This document shows positions 18,682-27,027 of a DNA stretch of 61,281 nt, one piece after another; the stretch's first letter is position 1, and every line of letters begins with the position of its first letter. The position numbers were made by a program, and so were the translations under genes. The stretch covers positions 1 to 61,281 of the forward strand of contig JAGGNB010000007.1 in assembly GCA_017886375.1 (NCBI GenBank), written 5' to 3'. A model generated the notes under the pieces. It saw only the letters and a list, made by a program, of their open reading frames with translations. It was not told the origin of the DNA and ran no database searches. Source of the DNA: Octadecabacter sp. Lineage in GTDB: Bacteria > Pseudomonadota > Alphaproteobacteria > Rhodobacterales > Rhodobacteraceae.

Positions 18682-20169
18682 ATGAACGAGATTTCGACAT
18701 TCAACGCGACGGGCACACTTGAAACCACCGTCGATTCCGTCCCCCATTCGATTGAGGCTGAACAGCAGCTTCTGGGCGCGATCCTGACCAACAACGATAT
18801 TTTTGATCGCATCGCATCCATCGTCGGGCCAAGTCATTTCTATGATCCGGTTCATGCCCGCATCTTTGATGTGGCCGCTGCGCGCATCGCCAAAAACAAC
18901 CTCGCCTCGCCCGTGACGCTCAAGGCGTTTCTGGAAGACGACGAAGGGCTGAAAGAACTCGGCGGCCCCGCCTATCTTGCACGCCTCGCTGGTGCGGCAA
19001 TCTCGGCGTTCGCGGCACGCGACTATGCACAGATGATCTATGATCTCGCGGTGCGGCGCGAATTGATCACCGTTGGTCAAGACATCGCGGCTAAGGCCAA
19101 AAAGGTCGATGTGGACAACGAACCGAAAGAACAAATCGTCGAAGCCGAACAAGCCCTGTACAAACTGGCCGAACAAGGCTCGTCCGAGGGCGGATTTCAA
19201 TCCTTCCTCAAGGCCGTCACTGATGCCGTCAACGTCGCCAACTCCGCGTATCAACGCGACGGCGGGCTGGCGGGCGTCGCCACGGACCTTATTGATCTGG
19301 ACAACAAACTGGGTGGTTTGCACAAATCCGACCTGCTGATCCTTGCCGGTCGTCCGTCCATGGGCAAGACGTCGCTGGCGACCAACATCGCCTATAACGT
19401 CGCCAAGGCCTATAAAAAGGGCAAACTGGCCGATGGGTCAGAAGGCACCGTTGATGGCGGCGTCGTCGGGTTCTTCAGCCTTGAGATGTCGGCAGAACAG
19501 CTCGCGGGTCGTATCCTCGCCGAAGCTTCCGAAATCTCCAGCCACAAAATCCGCCAAGGCGATATGACCGAGGTTGAATTCCGCCGCTTTGTCGATGCCG
19601 CCAAACAGCTTGAAGCCTGCCCGCTTTATATCGATGACACAGCCGCCATCCCGATCAGCCAGCTGTCCGCCCGCGCCCGCCGTCTGAAACGCACCCACGG
19701 GCTGGATCTGTTGATCGTGGACTACCTGCAACTTGTCCGTGGCACATCTGAACACCGCGTGCAGGAAATTGGCGAAATTTCCATGGGCCTCAAGGCCATC
19801 GCCAAGGAACTGCAAATCCCCGTCATCGCCCTGTCCCAGCTGTCACGACAAGTGGAAAACCGCGAAGACAAACGCCCACAACTCAGTGACTTGCGCGAAT
19901 CCGGCTCTATTGAGCAAGACGCCGACGTCGTTATGTTTGTCTATCGCGGCGAATATTACACCGAGCGCGAAAAGCCCGAAGACAGCAACATGGAAGCCAT
20001 GGCGGCGTGGCAGAACAAAATGAACGACCAATTCGGCAAAGCCGAGGTGATCATCGGCAAACAGCGCCACGGCCCGATTGGCATGGTTGAACTGTCATTC
20101 ACGCCTGAATTCACCCGCTTTGGCAACCTTGTGAAACCTTGGCAGCAAAACGGTGATCAAGAATTCTAA
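18682..20169 (+). CDS. dnaB: Replicative DNA helicase DnaB
   Basis: DnaB is the hexameric 5'-3' helicase of the replication fork. The 495 aa protein has the N-terminal domain (SIEAEQQLLGAIL), then a RecA-like motor with Walker A GRPSMGKTS at about 222-230, Walker B LLIVDYLQL and the conserved QLSRQVE...KRPQLSDLRESGSIEQDAD stretch. No intein is visible. A GGGG-containing ribosome binding site precedes the ATG. It is followed by alr after about 50 bp. Confidence 0.98.
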   Translation: MNEISTFNATGTLETTVDSVPHSIEAEQQLLGAILTNNDIFDRIASIVGPSHFYDPVHARIFDVAAARIAKNNLASPVTLKAFLEDDEGLKELGGPAYLARLAGAAISAFAARDYAQMIYDLAVRRELITVGQDIAAKAKKVDVDNEPKEQIVEAEQALYKLAEQGSSEGGFQSFLKAVTDAVNVANSAYQRDGGLAGVATDLIDLDNKLGGLHKSDLLILAGRPSMGKTSLATNIAYNVAKAYKKGKLADGSEGTVDGGVVGFFSLEMSAEQLAGRILAEASEISSHKIRQGDMTEVEFRRFVDAAKQLEACPLYIDDTAAIPISQLSARARRLKRTHGLDLLIVDYLQLVRGTSEHRVQEIGEISMGLKAIAKELQIPVIALSQLSRQVENREDKRPQLSDLRESGSIEQDADVVMFVYRGEYYTEREKPEDSNMEAMAAWQNKMNDQFGKAEVIIGKQRHGPIGMVELSFTPEFTRFGNLVKPWQQNGDQEF

Positions 20170-20223
20170 ACGCGGCCTGCGCCGCCCCTTGCGACCATCC
20201 ACGCAGGCTGGCACAACGTGCCA

Positions 20224-21261
20224 ATGAGCACAGGATATTTATCGGTTGATTTAGATGCGCTGACCGCCAACTGGCGCAGCTTGGACGCAATGACGGACGT
20301 GGAAACATGCGCTGTCGTCAAGGCGGATGGCTACGGCCTCGGCGTGGCCAAAGTTGGCCGCGCGTTGATGAAGGCTGGCGTGAAACGCTTCTTTGTGGCC
20401 GTTCCCGAAGAAGGCGCAATACTACGTCATGCCCTTGGTCCCAATGTGGAAATTTGCATTTTTGCAGGCCACATGCGCGGCGACACCGACATGATCGCGG
20501 ACATGATGTTGACCCCGATGATCAACACGGTCGGTCAGCTGACCCGCCACCTCGAAGCACTGCCAGAACATCCCTTTGGCGTGCAGCTGGACACCGGAAT
20601 GAATCGCCTCGGGCTTGAGATTGATGAATGGGCCTCCATCGCCGAAATCGCCCTTGCGCAAAACTGTCGCCTCGTCATGAGCCACCTTGCCTGCGCCGAC
20701 ACCCCCGATCACCCGATGAACCGCCAACAGCTTGACCAGTTTCACCTGATGACGGATGGCATCAACGTGCCGCGTTCCTTGGCCGCGACCGGTGGGATAT
20801 TGCTCGGCGCTGAATATCATTTTGACATGACCCGGCCCGGCATCGGGCTATATGGTGGCGCGCCCTTCGATGACGCCCTGCCCGTGGCCTATCTCGACCT
20901 GCCAGTTATTCAGGTGCGCGATGTTGAAGTGGGCGAAACCGTCGGCTACGCCAACGCGTGGACCGCGCAGCGACCCTCAAAAATCGCAACGCTGTCAGGT
21001 GGTTACGCAGATGGGCTGACCCGTGCGCTGTCTGCTGGCGCCAACCTGTGGCACGGCGCGCAGCCTGTGCCGCTTGTGGGCCGCGTGTCGATGGACCTGA
21101 TCACGGCGGACGTCACCGATCTGCCCGAATTGCCCGGCGTGCTGTCAGTCCTTGGCCCTGATCAAACCGTTGACGAACTGGCCGCGCGGGCTGGCACGAT
21201 CGGCTATGAAATCCTCACGTCGTTGGGGCCGCGATACCAGCGGCGGTATTCCGGCGCATGA
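20224..21261 (+). CDS. alr: Alanine racemase
   Basis: This PLP enzyme provides D-alanine for peptidoglycan. The PLP lysine is Lys33 in [11 protein letters not shown], and the C-terminal half has the beta-barrel motif [16 protein letters not shown]. The 345 aa length is usual. I took the ATG at 20224 ([13 protein letters not shown]); a GTG 6 bp upstream is possible. The stop overlaps the next start (ATGA at 21258-21261), so translation is coupled to the MlaE-type permease. An inverted repeat GCCTGCG/CGCAGGC lies at 20175-20208 in the spacer after dnaB. Confidence 0.96.
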   Translation: MSTGYLSVDLDALTANWRSLDAMTDVETCAVVKADGYGLGVAKVGRALMKAGVKRFFVAVPEEGAILRHALGPNVEICIFAGHMRGDTDMIADMMLTPMINTVGQLTRHLEALPEHPFGVQLDTGMNRLGLEIDEWASIAEIALAQNCRLVMSHLACADTPDHPMNRQQLDQFHLMTDGINVPRSLAATGGILLGAEYHFDMTRPGIGLYGGAPFDDALPVAYLDLPVIQVRDVEVGETVGYANAWTAQRPSKIATLSGGYADGLTRALSAGANLWHGAQPVPLVGRVSMDLITADVTDLPELPGVLSVLGPDQTVDELAARAGTIGYEILTSLGPRYQRRYSGA

Positions 21262-22034
21262 TCGGCGCGCTCGCCTCTCTGGGCGCTGGCGTTCTTGGGC
21301 TTTTGGCGGCAATCGGGCGGTTGGCGGCATTCACCGGACAAACCATCAGCCACCTTGTGCGCCCCCCGTTTTATGGCCGCGAATTCGCCACAGCCCTGCT
21401 CCAAATAGGCTATTTCTCCCTGCCGGTTGTTGGCCTGACAGCCTTCTTCACGGGCGGCGCATTGGCGTTGCAAATCTATTCCGGCGGCGCGCGTTTTAAC
21501 GCCGAATCCGTGGTGCCGCAAATCGTTGCGATCGGTATGGTGCGCGAACTTGGCCCCGTTCTGGTGGGCCTGATGATTGCCGCGCGGGTCACATCATCCA
21601 TCGCCGCCGAAATCGCCACCATGAAGGTCACAGAACAGATTGACGCGCTTGTCACCCTGTCCACCCATCCGATGAAATACCTGACCCTGCCCCGCGTTCT
21701 CGCGGCCACATTGGTCATGCCAATCTTGGTCGGCGTCGGGGACATCATCGGCATCTACGGTGGCTTTTTGGTTGGCACCGAACGGCTTGGCTTTAATGCA
21801 GCCGCCTATTTGCAAAACACCGCGGACTTTCTTGAACCAAGTGACATCGTATCCTCCCTCGCCAAGGGTGCGGTTTTCGGATTTATCGCCGCCCTTATGG
21901 GCTGTTATTACGGCATGAACAGCGAACGCGGCGCGATGGGGGTTGGTCGTGCAACAAAGTCCAGCGTCGTCGCCGCCGCCATTTTAATCCTCACTGCGAA
22001 CTTCCTTCTCACAGAGGCATTTTTCTCCGCATGA
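21258..22034 (+). CDS. mlaE: MlaE-type ABC lipid-transport permease
   Basis: The 258 aa permease belongs to the MlaE/TTG2B family that moves phospholipids between the inner and outer membranes. Family text is clear: [38 protein letters not shown] across residues 94-131, and five to six hydrophobic segments. It overlaps alr and the ATPase gene by 4 bp each, so it forms a tight translational unit. The MCE substrate-binding protein (MlaD) that such systems need is not adjacent. Confidence 0.93.
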   Translation: MIGALASLGAGVLGLLAAIGRLAAFTGQTISHLVRPPFYGREFATALLQIGYFSLPVVGLTAFFTGGALALQIYSGGARFNAESVVPQIVAIGMVRELGPVLVGLMIAARVTSSIAAEIATMKVTEQIDALVTLSTHPMKYLTLPRVLAATLVMPILVGVGDIIGIYGGFLVGTERLGFNAAAYLQNTADFLEPSDIVSSLAKGAVFGFIAALMGCYYGMNSERGAMGVGRATKSSVVAAAILILTANFLLTEAFFSA

Positions 22035-22777
22035 TCACACTTTCAGGGGTTCATAAAACATTCGGCACAAACGCAGTCCTGCGCGGCGTTGATCTGTCGG
22101 TGGCCAAGGGCGAAAGCATGGTCGTGATCGGCGGGTCGGGCACAGGAAAGTCCGTGCTGATAAAATCGGTTCTGGGCTTGGTCAAACCCGATTCTGGCAC
22201 CATCACGGTGGACGGCAAGGACGTCAACAAAGGCGACCGCGACGCGTTTCTTGCCCGGTTCGGCATGTTGTTTCAGGGCGGGGCTTTGTTTGATTCACTC
22301 CCCGTTTGGCAAAACGTCGCCTTCCGCCTGCTGCGCGGCAGTCTCAAAAAACCCAAAGACCAAGCGCGCGCTATTGCGGTCGAAAAACTGCGCCGCGTCG
22401 GACTTGGCAGCGACGTTGCCGACCGCCTGCCTGCGGAACTGTCCGGCGGCATGCAAAAGCGCGTCGGCCTTGCCCGCGCCATTGCTGCGGAACCGGAAAT
22501 TATCTTTTTCGACGAACCGACCACGGGACTCGATCCGATCATGGCGGGTGTTATCAATGACCTGATCCGCGAAATCGTCACCGAAATGGGGGCGACTGCG
22601 GTGACGATCACCCACGACATGACGTCCGTGCGCGCGATTGCAGACAAGGTCGCCATGCTGCACGCGGGAAAAATCCGCTGGACCGGACCTGTGGGCGACA
22701 TGGACGCGTCCGGCGACCCCTATGTCGATCAATTCATCCACGGCCGCGCCACGGGTCCGATTGCGGCCGTACGTTAA
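22031..22777 (+). CDS. mlaF: MlaF-type ABC ATPase
   Basis: This is the ATPase subunit for the MlaE permease. Walker A GGSGTGKS is at 34-41, signature LSGGMQKRVGLARAIA at about 137-152, and Walker B IIFFDEPTTGLDPI follows; GGMQKR is typical of the MlaF branch. At 248 aa it is of normal length. It ends the alr-mlaE-mlaF unit; no terminator is seen directly after it. Confidence 0.93.
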   Translation: MITLSGVHKTFGTNAVLRGVDLSVAKGESMVVIGGSGTGKSVLIKSVLGLVKPDSGTITVDGKDVNKGDRDAFLARFGMLFQGGALFDSLPVWQNVAFRLLRGSLKKPKDQARAIAVEKLRRVGLGSDVADRLPAELSGGMQKRVGLARAIAAEPEIIFFDEPTTGLDPIMAGVINDLIREIVTEMGATAVTITHDMTSVRAIADKVAMLHAGKIRWTGPVGDMDASGDPYVDQFIHGRATGPIAAVR

Positions 22778-22953
22778 AGCCGGTTTTCCATCCGACGCTT
22801 ATCGTTCTGGCGCGCATCTTCGCCCCCTTCCACGCCGAAACGAATCGCAATACCGGATATGGCCCATTAACCACAATGGGTGGGGTCGCTATACAGATGT
22901 ACTGACCGCACCGCTGCGATCTACCACATCGTGGATCAGGCCGTTTCGCTTTC

Positions 22954-22969
22954 TTGACACAATTTGTGT
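22954..22969 (+). promoter_or_regulatory. Candidate promoter/operator palindrome
   Basis: A TTGACA box at 22954-22959 is overlapped by the perfect inverted repeat ACACAA-T-TTGTGT. A repressor bound here would block a promoter at this -35 position. No clear -10 box is found at 16-18 bp, which weakens the promoter reading. Confidence 0.3.
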
Positions 22970-23034
22970 TTGTAGAGCGCCGTTTCGGAACTAATTTTGC
23001 CAATACGATGTTATTGTTTATGTTTTCTGAAATT

Positions 23035-23063
23035 GGGGGCGAATTGACCAAAATTCCCCCTTT
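23035..23063 (+). terminator. Terminator- or attenuator-like hairpin
   Basis: A GGGGG/CCCCC stem with an inner AATT/AATT pairing and a TTT tail. It lies too far from mlaF to be a simple terminator for it (258 bp) and could instead attenuate the downstream gene. Confidence 0.35.
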
Positions 23064-23128
23064 GGCGTCGGAGGTTTTCCGCCTATTATAGGTTATTGGT
23101 AAAAAGGCATTACAATCTGGGGGGTCAC

Positions 23129-23887
23129 GTGTCTGGTATTTCATTCGTGGCACATGGACACCGCGTCCTACATTCCATCTCAATGGTCCTGATCTTCGTG
23201 ATCGGATTGGCCGCGATCGGGCTGACCGCAGCGTCTGCCTTTGGCGTGGCGCCGTGGATCACATTCTCGGCGACGTTTGGCGAATTCACCTACCCACAGG
23301 CTGGCATGATCACACAGATCATTGTGACCATCATCCTCGCGTCGCTGTTTTTCTTTATGCCCAGTGCGGGTCGCATCCTGTCCCTTGAACGTTCGCACCG
23401 CAATTTCAGGCTTAGCATGGAAGACGTGGCGCGGGCCTATCACGTTTGCCACACCGCGGATCGTTCCGGCATCTTCACCATGAGCAGCGAATTTGACGCT
23501 GTGCGCGAACGCCTTGCCTATCTGCGCGATCATCCTGATCTGGATTCGCTCGAACCTCAGGTGCTGGAAATCGCGGCGCAGATGTCGCATCAGTCGCGTG
23601 AACTGGCCGACATTTACAATGTGGAAAAAGTCGCCCGTGCAAAGATGTTCCTACATCAGCGCCAACAAGAGGCAGAGCGTCAGCAGCAGCTGATCGTCGA
23701 AGCACACCACGCCCTGCGCGATATCCGCCAATGGTCCCAACAGGTCGAACTGGAAGAAAGCGTCGTGGCATCCCAGCTCAGCCAACTTCAAGAACAGCTT
23801 GACGCGACACTGCCCGCCCTTGGCTACACACTGGGCAATCAAAGTGCTGATATTGTGCCGTTACCGCAAAAACCGGCGGCTGAATAA
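23129..23887 (+). CDS. Membrane-anchored coiled-coil protein of unknown function
   Basis: The 252 aa protein has two N-terminal membrane segments (VLIFVIGLAAIGLTAASAF and MITQIIVTIILASLFFFM) and then a long Gln/Glu/Arg-rich helical part (about 120-225), probably coiled coil and cytoplasmic. I recall similar Rhodobacteraceae proteins annotated DNA repair protein, but nothing in the sequence supports that. The GTG at 23129 is chosen because GGGGGG lies 4 nt before it; an upstream TTG at 23096 has no such site. The next gene is a PqiA-like membrane protein 41 bp downstream, so they may be co-transcribed. Confidence 0.75.
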   Translation: MSGISFVAHGHRVLHSISMVLIFVIGLAAIGLTAASAFGVAPWITFSATFGEFTYPQAGMITQIIVTIILASLFFFMPSAGRILSLERSHRNFRLSMEDVARAYHVCHTADRSGIFTMSSEFDAVRERLAYLRDHPDLDSLEPQVLEIAAQMSHQSRELADIYNVEKVARAKMFLHQRQQEAERQQQLIVEAHHALRDIRQWSQQVELEESVVASQLSQLQEQLDATLPALGYTLGNQSADIVPLPQKPAAE

Positions 23888-23928
23888 TCACGCTGGCGTC
23901 CAGTCAGCGCCCGTTTTAGGTGTGGCCC

Positions 23929-24372
23929 ATGTTAACAACCCTACGCATTCTTAACCTGTCCCTTTTGGTCCTTTTTCCGATTGCGTGGTTCGCGCCCCTG
24001 TTGCGTGCAGCTCTGTTGCCGGTGTTTGGAATGGACGAAATCTCGGTGATGTCCGGCCTGCAAAGCCTGTGGGGGTCAGACGTTTTCCTCGCCCTGATCG
24101 TCACCACCTTCGCCATTTTCGCGCCCTACCTCAAAACCATTCTGCTGGCGTTGGTGCATTTTGATCTGCTGAAGGCCAAAGTTCTGCCTGTGATCGGCTA
24201 CCTTGGCAAACTGGCGATGGCGGATATCTTCCTCATCGCGCTTTATGTCGTCGTGGTCAAAGGCGCGGGGCGCGTGACGGTCGAAGGCGGCTGGGGGCTT
24301 TATTTGTTCACTGGTTGCGTGCTCGCCTCACTCCTGATCTCGACCCTGTCGGCCAAAACGCGACCCTCCTGA
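23929..24372 (+). CDS. PqiA-like four-helix membrane protein
   Basis: The 147 aa protein has four hydrophobic segments. FDLLKAKVLPVIGYLGKLAMADIFLIAL near residues 75-100 resembles the paraquat-inducible protein A family, whose E. coli member works with MCE proteins in envelope lipid transport. The zinc-ribbon part of full-length PqiA is absent. ATG 23929 has TTAGG 8 nt upstream and is preferred over the GTG at 23920. With mlaE and mlaF 1.2 kb upstream, a common role in envelope lipid handling is plausible but only inferred. Confidence 0.7.
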   Translation: MLTTLRILNLSLLVLFPIAWFAPLLRAALLPVFGMDEISVMSGLQSLWGSDVFLALIVTTFAIFAPYLKTILLALVHFDLLKAKVLPVIGYLGKLAMADIFLIALYVVVVKGAGRVTVEGGWGLYLFTGCVLASLLISTLSAKTRPS

Positions 24373-24442
24373 CTTCATCTTGGTAAATACAACTCAAATC
24401 TAACCTATAGACGCCGCGCGTCCTTTGGGGCAAAAGGTGAAC

Positions 24443-25810
24443 ATGGCCAAAGATCTCTCCTTCACCTGCACCGCGTGCAATGCCGCCACCACCAAATGGT
24501 CGGGGCGCTGTGACACCTGTGAGGCGTGGAACACGATTGAGGAGGTCAAGCCGCTCTCCAATGGTCCGAAATCCAAGAAATCCATGGGCAGCGGGCGCGG
24601 CAAGCAGATCACCCTAACCGATCTCGCGACGCTCGAACCCGAACCGCCGCGCACGTTGTCTGGCGTTGGTGAATTGGACCGCACGTTGGGCGGTGGTCTG
24701 GTCAAAGCATCGGCCATTCTGGTCGGCGGCGATCCCGGCATCGGCAAATCGACGTTGTTATTGCAGGCCGCCGCACGGTTCGCGCGCAACGGGCTCAAAG
24801 TGCTCTACGTCTCGGGCGAAGAATCAGCCGCGCAAATTCAAATGCGGGCGCGTCGTCTTGGACTGACCGAAAGCCCGGTCAAACTCGCGTCCGAAACCAA
24901 CCTGCGCGATATCCTCACCACGCTTGAAGCGGAAAAGCCCGACTTCGTCATCATCGATTCCATCCAGACCATGTGGCTGGATACTGTTGAGGCCGCGCCG
25001 GGATCAGTGAGCCAAGTCCGTTCCGCCGCTCATGAACTCACAACCTTCGCCAAAACCAACGGCATCGCCGTGGTGTTGGTCGGCCACGTCACCAAAGATG
25101 GCCAAATCGCGGGTCCGCGCGTCGTCGAACACATGGTCGATACCGTTCTATACTTTGAAGGCGAACGCGGCCACCAATTCCGCATTCTACGTGCCGTCAA
25201 AAACCGCTTTGGTCCTGCGGATGAAATCGGCGTGTTCGAAATGACCGGCAAAGGCCTCGCCGAAGTCAAAAACCCGTCCGCGATGTTCCTCTCAGAGCGC
25301 GGCGATCCGGCACCTGGATCCGTCGTTTTCGCCGGCATCGAAGGATCGCGGCCAATGCTGTGCGAATTCCAAGCCCTCGTCGCGCCCTCCCCCCATTCCC
25401 AACCACGCCGCACCGTCGTGGGCTGGGATGGATCGCGCCTTGCCATGATCCTCGCCGTCCTCGAATCCCGCGCCGGCGTGCCGTTTACCGGCCTTGATGT
25501 GTACCTAAACGTCGCTGGCGGGCTGCGCGTCACCGAACCGGCGGCTGATTTGGCCGTCGCCGCTGCGCTGATTTCCGCCCGCGAAGACGCCGCACTTCCC
25601 AAAGACTGTGTTGTTTTTGGCGAAATAAGCCTCTCAGGTGGCCTGCGACCTGCCCCCCAGACCGAAAATCGGTTGAAAGAAGCGTCAAAACTTGGTTTTA
25701 CCTCGGCAATTACTCCGGTGCGTGCGAAACGTGGCGGGGACGCGGGCGTGCAACTTCGGGAAATGACCGATTTGCTTGGCTTCGTGGAACAGGTATTCGG
25801 GGAACGATAA
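24443..25810 (+). CDS. radA: DNA repair protein RadA
   Basis: RadA is a RecA-related helicase that promotes branch migration during recombination. The 455 aa protein has a C4 zinc finger (Cys9, Cys12, Cys23, Cys26), Walker A GGDPGIGKST near 94-103, the diagnostic KNRFG motif in VKNRFGPADEIG, and a C-terminal Lon-like domain (GLDVYLNVAGGLRVTEPAADLA). ATG 24443 follows AAAGGTGAAC, which decides the start over the in-frame codon at 24425. cvpA follows after 26 bp. Confidence 0.97.
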   Translation: MAKDLSFTCTACNAATTKWSGRCDTCEAWNTIEEVKPLSNGPKSKKSMGSGRGKQITLTDLATLEPEPPRTLSGVGELDRTLGGGLVKASAILVGGDPGIGKSTLLLQAAARFARNGLKVLYVSGEESAAQIQMRARRLGLTESPVKLASETNLRDILTTLEAEKPDFVIIDSIQTMWLDTVEAAPGSVSQVRSAAHELTTFAKTNGIAVVLVGHVTKDGQIAGPRVVEHMVDTVLYFEGERGHQFRILRAVKNRFGPADEIGVFEMTGKGLAEVKNPSAMFLSERGDPAPGSVVFAGIEGSRPMLCEFQALVAPSPHSQPRRTVVGWDGSRLAMILAVLESRAGVPFTGLDVYLNVAGGLRVTEPAADLAVAAALISAREDAALPKDCVVFGEISLSGGLRPAPQTENRLKEASKLGFTSAITPVRAKRGGDAGVQLREMTDLLGFVEQVFGER

Positions 25811-25836
25811 CCCCACATAAATAAGGCACGAAAGAC

Positions 25837-26430
25837 ATGGGCGATTTCACCATCATCGACGGCGTGGTTGCCATTGTTATTATTTTGTCAGCGCTGCTGG
25901 CCTACAGCCGAGGATTCGTGCGCGAAGCATTGGCCATCGTCGGCTGGATCGTCGCGACAGTCATGGCGTTTATCTTTGCCGATCAAGTGACACCGCTGGT
26001 GCGCCAAATTCCAGTTGTCGGCGATTTCATCGGTGACAGCTGCGAATTATCCGTCATCGCCGCCTTTGCCGCAGTGTTTGCCGTTGTGCTGGTGATTGTC
26101 TCGATTTTCACACCTCTGTTTTCATCGCTGATCCAACGCTCGGTGTTGGGCGGCATTGATCAAGGCCTCGGGTTCTTGTTCGGTGCATTGCGCGGCATCC
26201 TGTTGGTCGCTGTGGCGTTTTTCGTCTACCAGACCGTGCTTGAAACCCAAGACATCGAAATGGTCGAAAACAGCCGTGCGATTGCGGTATTTTCCAAGAT
26301 GACCGGCAGTATCGAACAGCGCGACCCAGAAGCAGCCTTGGGCTGGATCACCACCCAATACGAACAGCTTGTCGGCGAATGTGGCGATCCGGTCACGCAG
26401 GTCGAACCAACGGTTCCAGCGGATAATTAA
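25837..26430 (+). CDS. cvpA: CvpA-family membrane protein
   Basis: The 197 aa protein has four hydrophobic segments and family text such as LLAYSRGFVREALAIVGWIVA (21 residues, about 22-42) and GGIDQGLGFLFGALRG. CvpA proteins are needed for colicin V production and envelope robustness in E. coli, where the gene is next to purF. purF follows here too, but a minus-strand gene lies between. The TAA stop overlaps the stop of that convergent gene (TTAA at 26427-26430). Confidence 0.92.
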   Translation: MGDFTIIDGVVAIVIILSALLAYSRGFVREALAIVGWIVATVMAFIFADQVTPLVRQIPVVGDFIGDSCELSVIAAFAAVFAVVLVIVSIFTPLFSSLIQRSVLGGIDQGLGFLFGALRGILLVAVAFFVYQTVLETQDIEMVENSRAIAVFSKMTGSIEQRDPEAALGWITTQYEQLVGECGDPVTQVEPTVPADN

Positions 26431-26863
26431 GCCCCGCGCACCAACCGTGCCAATCCGACAACAACCAAAAGCGCCGCGCTGATAAAATAAATCGGTGCGC
26501 CGATTTCCAGAAGTTCACGTATCGATTGAAACGCCTCAACTGGGTCATCAAGACGGGGCAGTGGAAATCCCGCGTCTTGGACCTGGTCGCGTACACTGAG
26601 GACTTGTTGGGCAATCAACCCATAGGGAATGGCCCCTGCTAGCAACATCAATAATCCCGCTGCACGGCCCACCACGGCGACCAATACCGCCAAGGCTGCC
26701 ACCGCAAAGCTGCCCAAAAACACCAAAAGCTGCCATGGCCCATTCAGTAGTGCCTCTAATCCATCATCAAAAAACACCTGCGGCCCGTGGCTCTCGCCAA
26801 AAAAACGACCCACGGCATGAAAAATGACGCCGCCATGAGTGCGGCCACAATAATACCAAGCAT
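26427..26863 (-). CDS. Four-helix membrane protein with a frame break at a T7 tract
   Basis: Two overlapping frames together encode one plausible protein. The first begins at ATG 26863, 7 nt after AGGGAGAG, and gives MLGIIVAALMAASFFMPWVV, a good membrane segment. The second carries FGESHGPQVFFDDGLEALL and three more hydrophobic segments to 26427, but has no ribosome binding site of its own (nearest start GTG 26813). They join at seven Ts (26799-26805 on the plus strand as As). Adding one T would give a continuous 145 aa protein. This may be a sequencing error, a real mutation, or -1 frameshifting at U UUU UUG. I do not recognise a family. Confidence 0.6.
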
Positions 26864-27027
26864 TTGCAAACTCTCCCTGATTGCCATCATCCTAACGGTG
26901 GCACTTCGCAGGCACAAAGCCCTTTCATCACGACAATGAAACACAAGTGGGATCGGTTCGTGACACTTTCACGACAAAGGGTTAAACCCAGCCCCACGCG
27001 AAACCCTCGGATTCGGAGCTGTCCAAC

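Larger units (their letters stand above)
22778..23128. other. 350-bp intergenic region with palindrome and hairpin
   Basis: No convincing gene is seen here. Two structures are worth noting. ACACAATTTGTGT at 22957-22969 is a perfect 6+1+6 inverted repeat overlapping a TTGACA at 22954-22959. GGGGG at 23035-23039 pairs with CCCCC at 23056-23060, with an AATT/AATT inner stem and a following TTT, and looks like an attenuator or terminator 65 bp before the next start. The second half is AT-rich compared with the genes around it. Confidence 0.5.
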
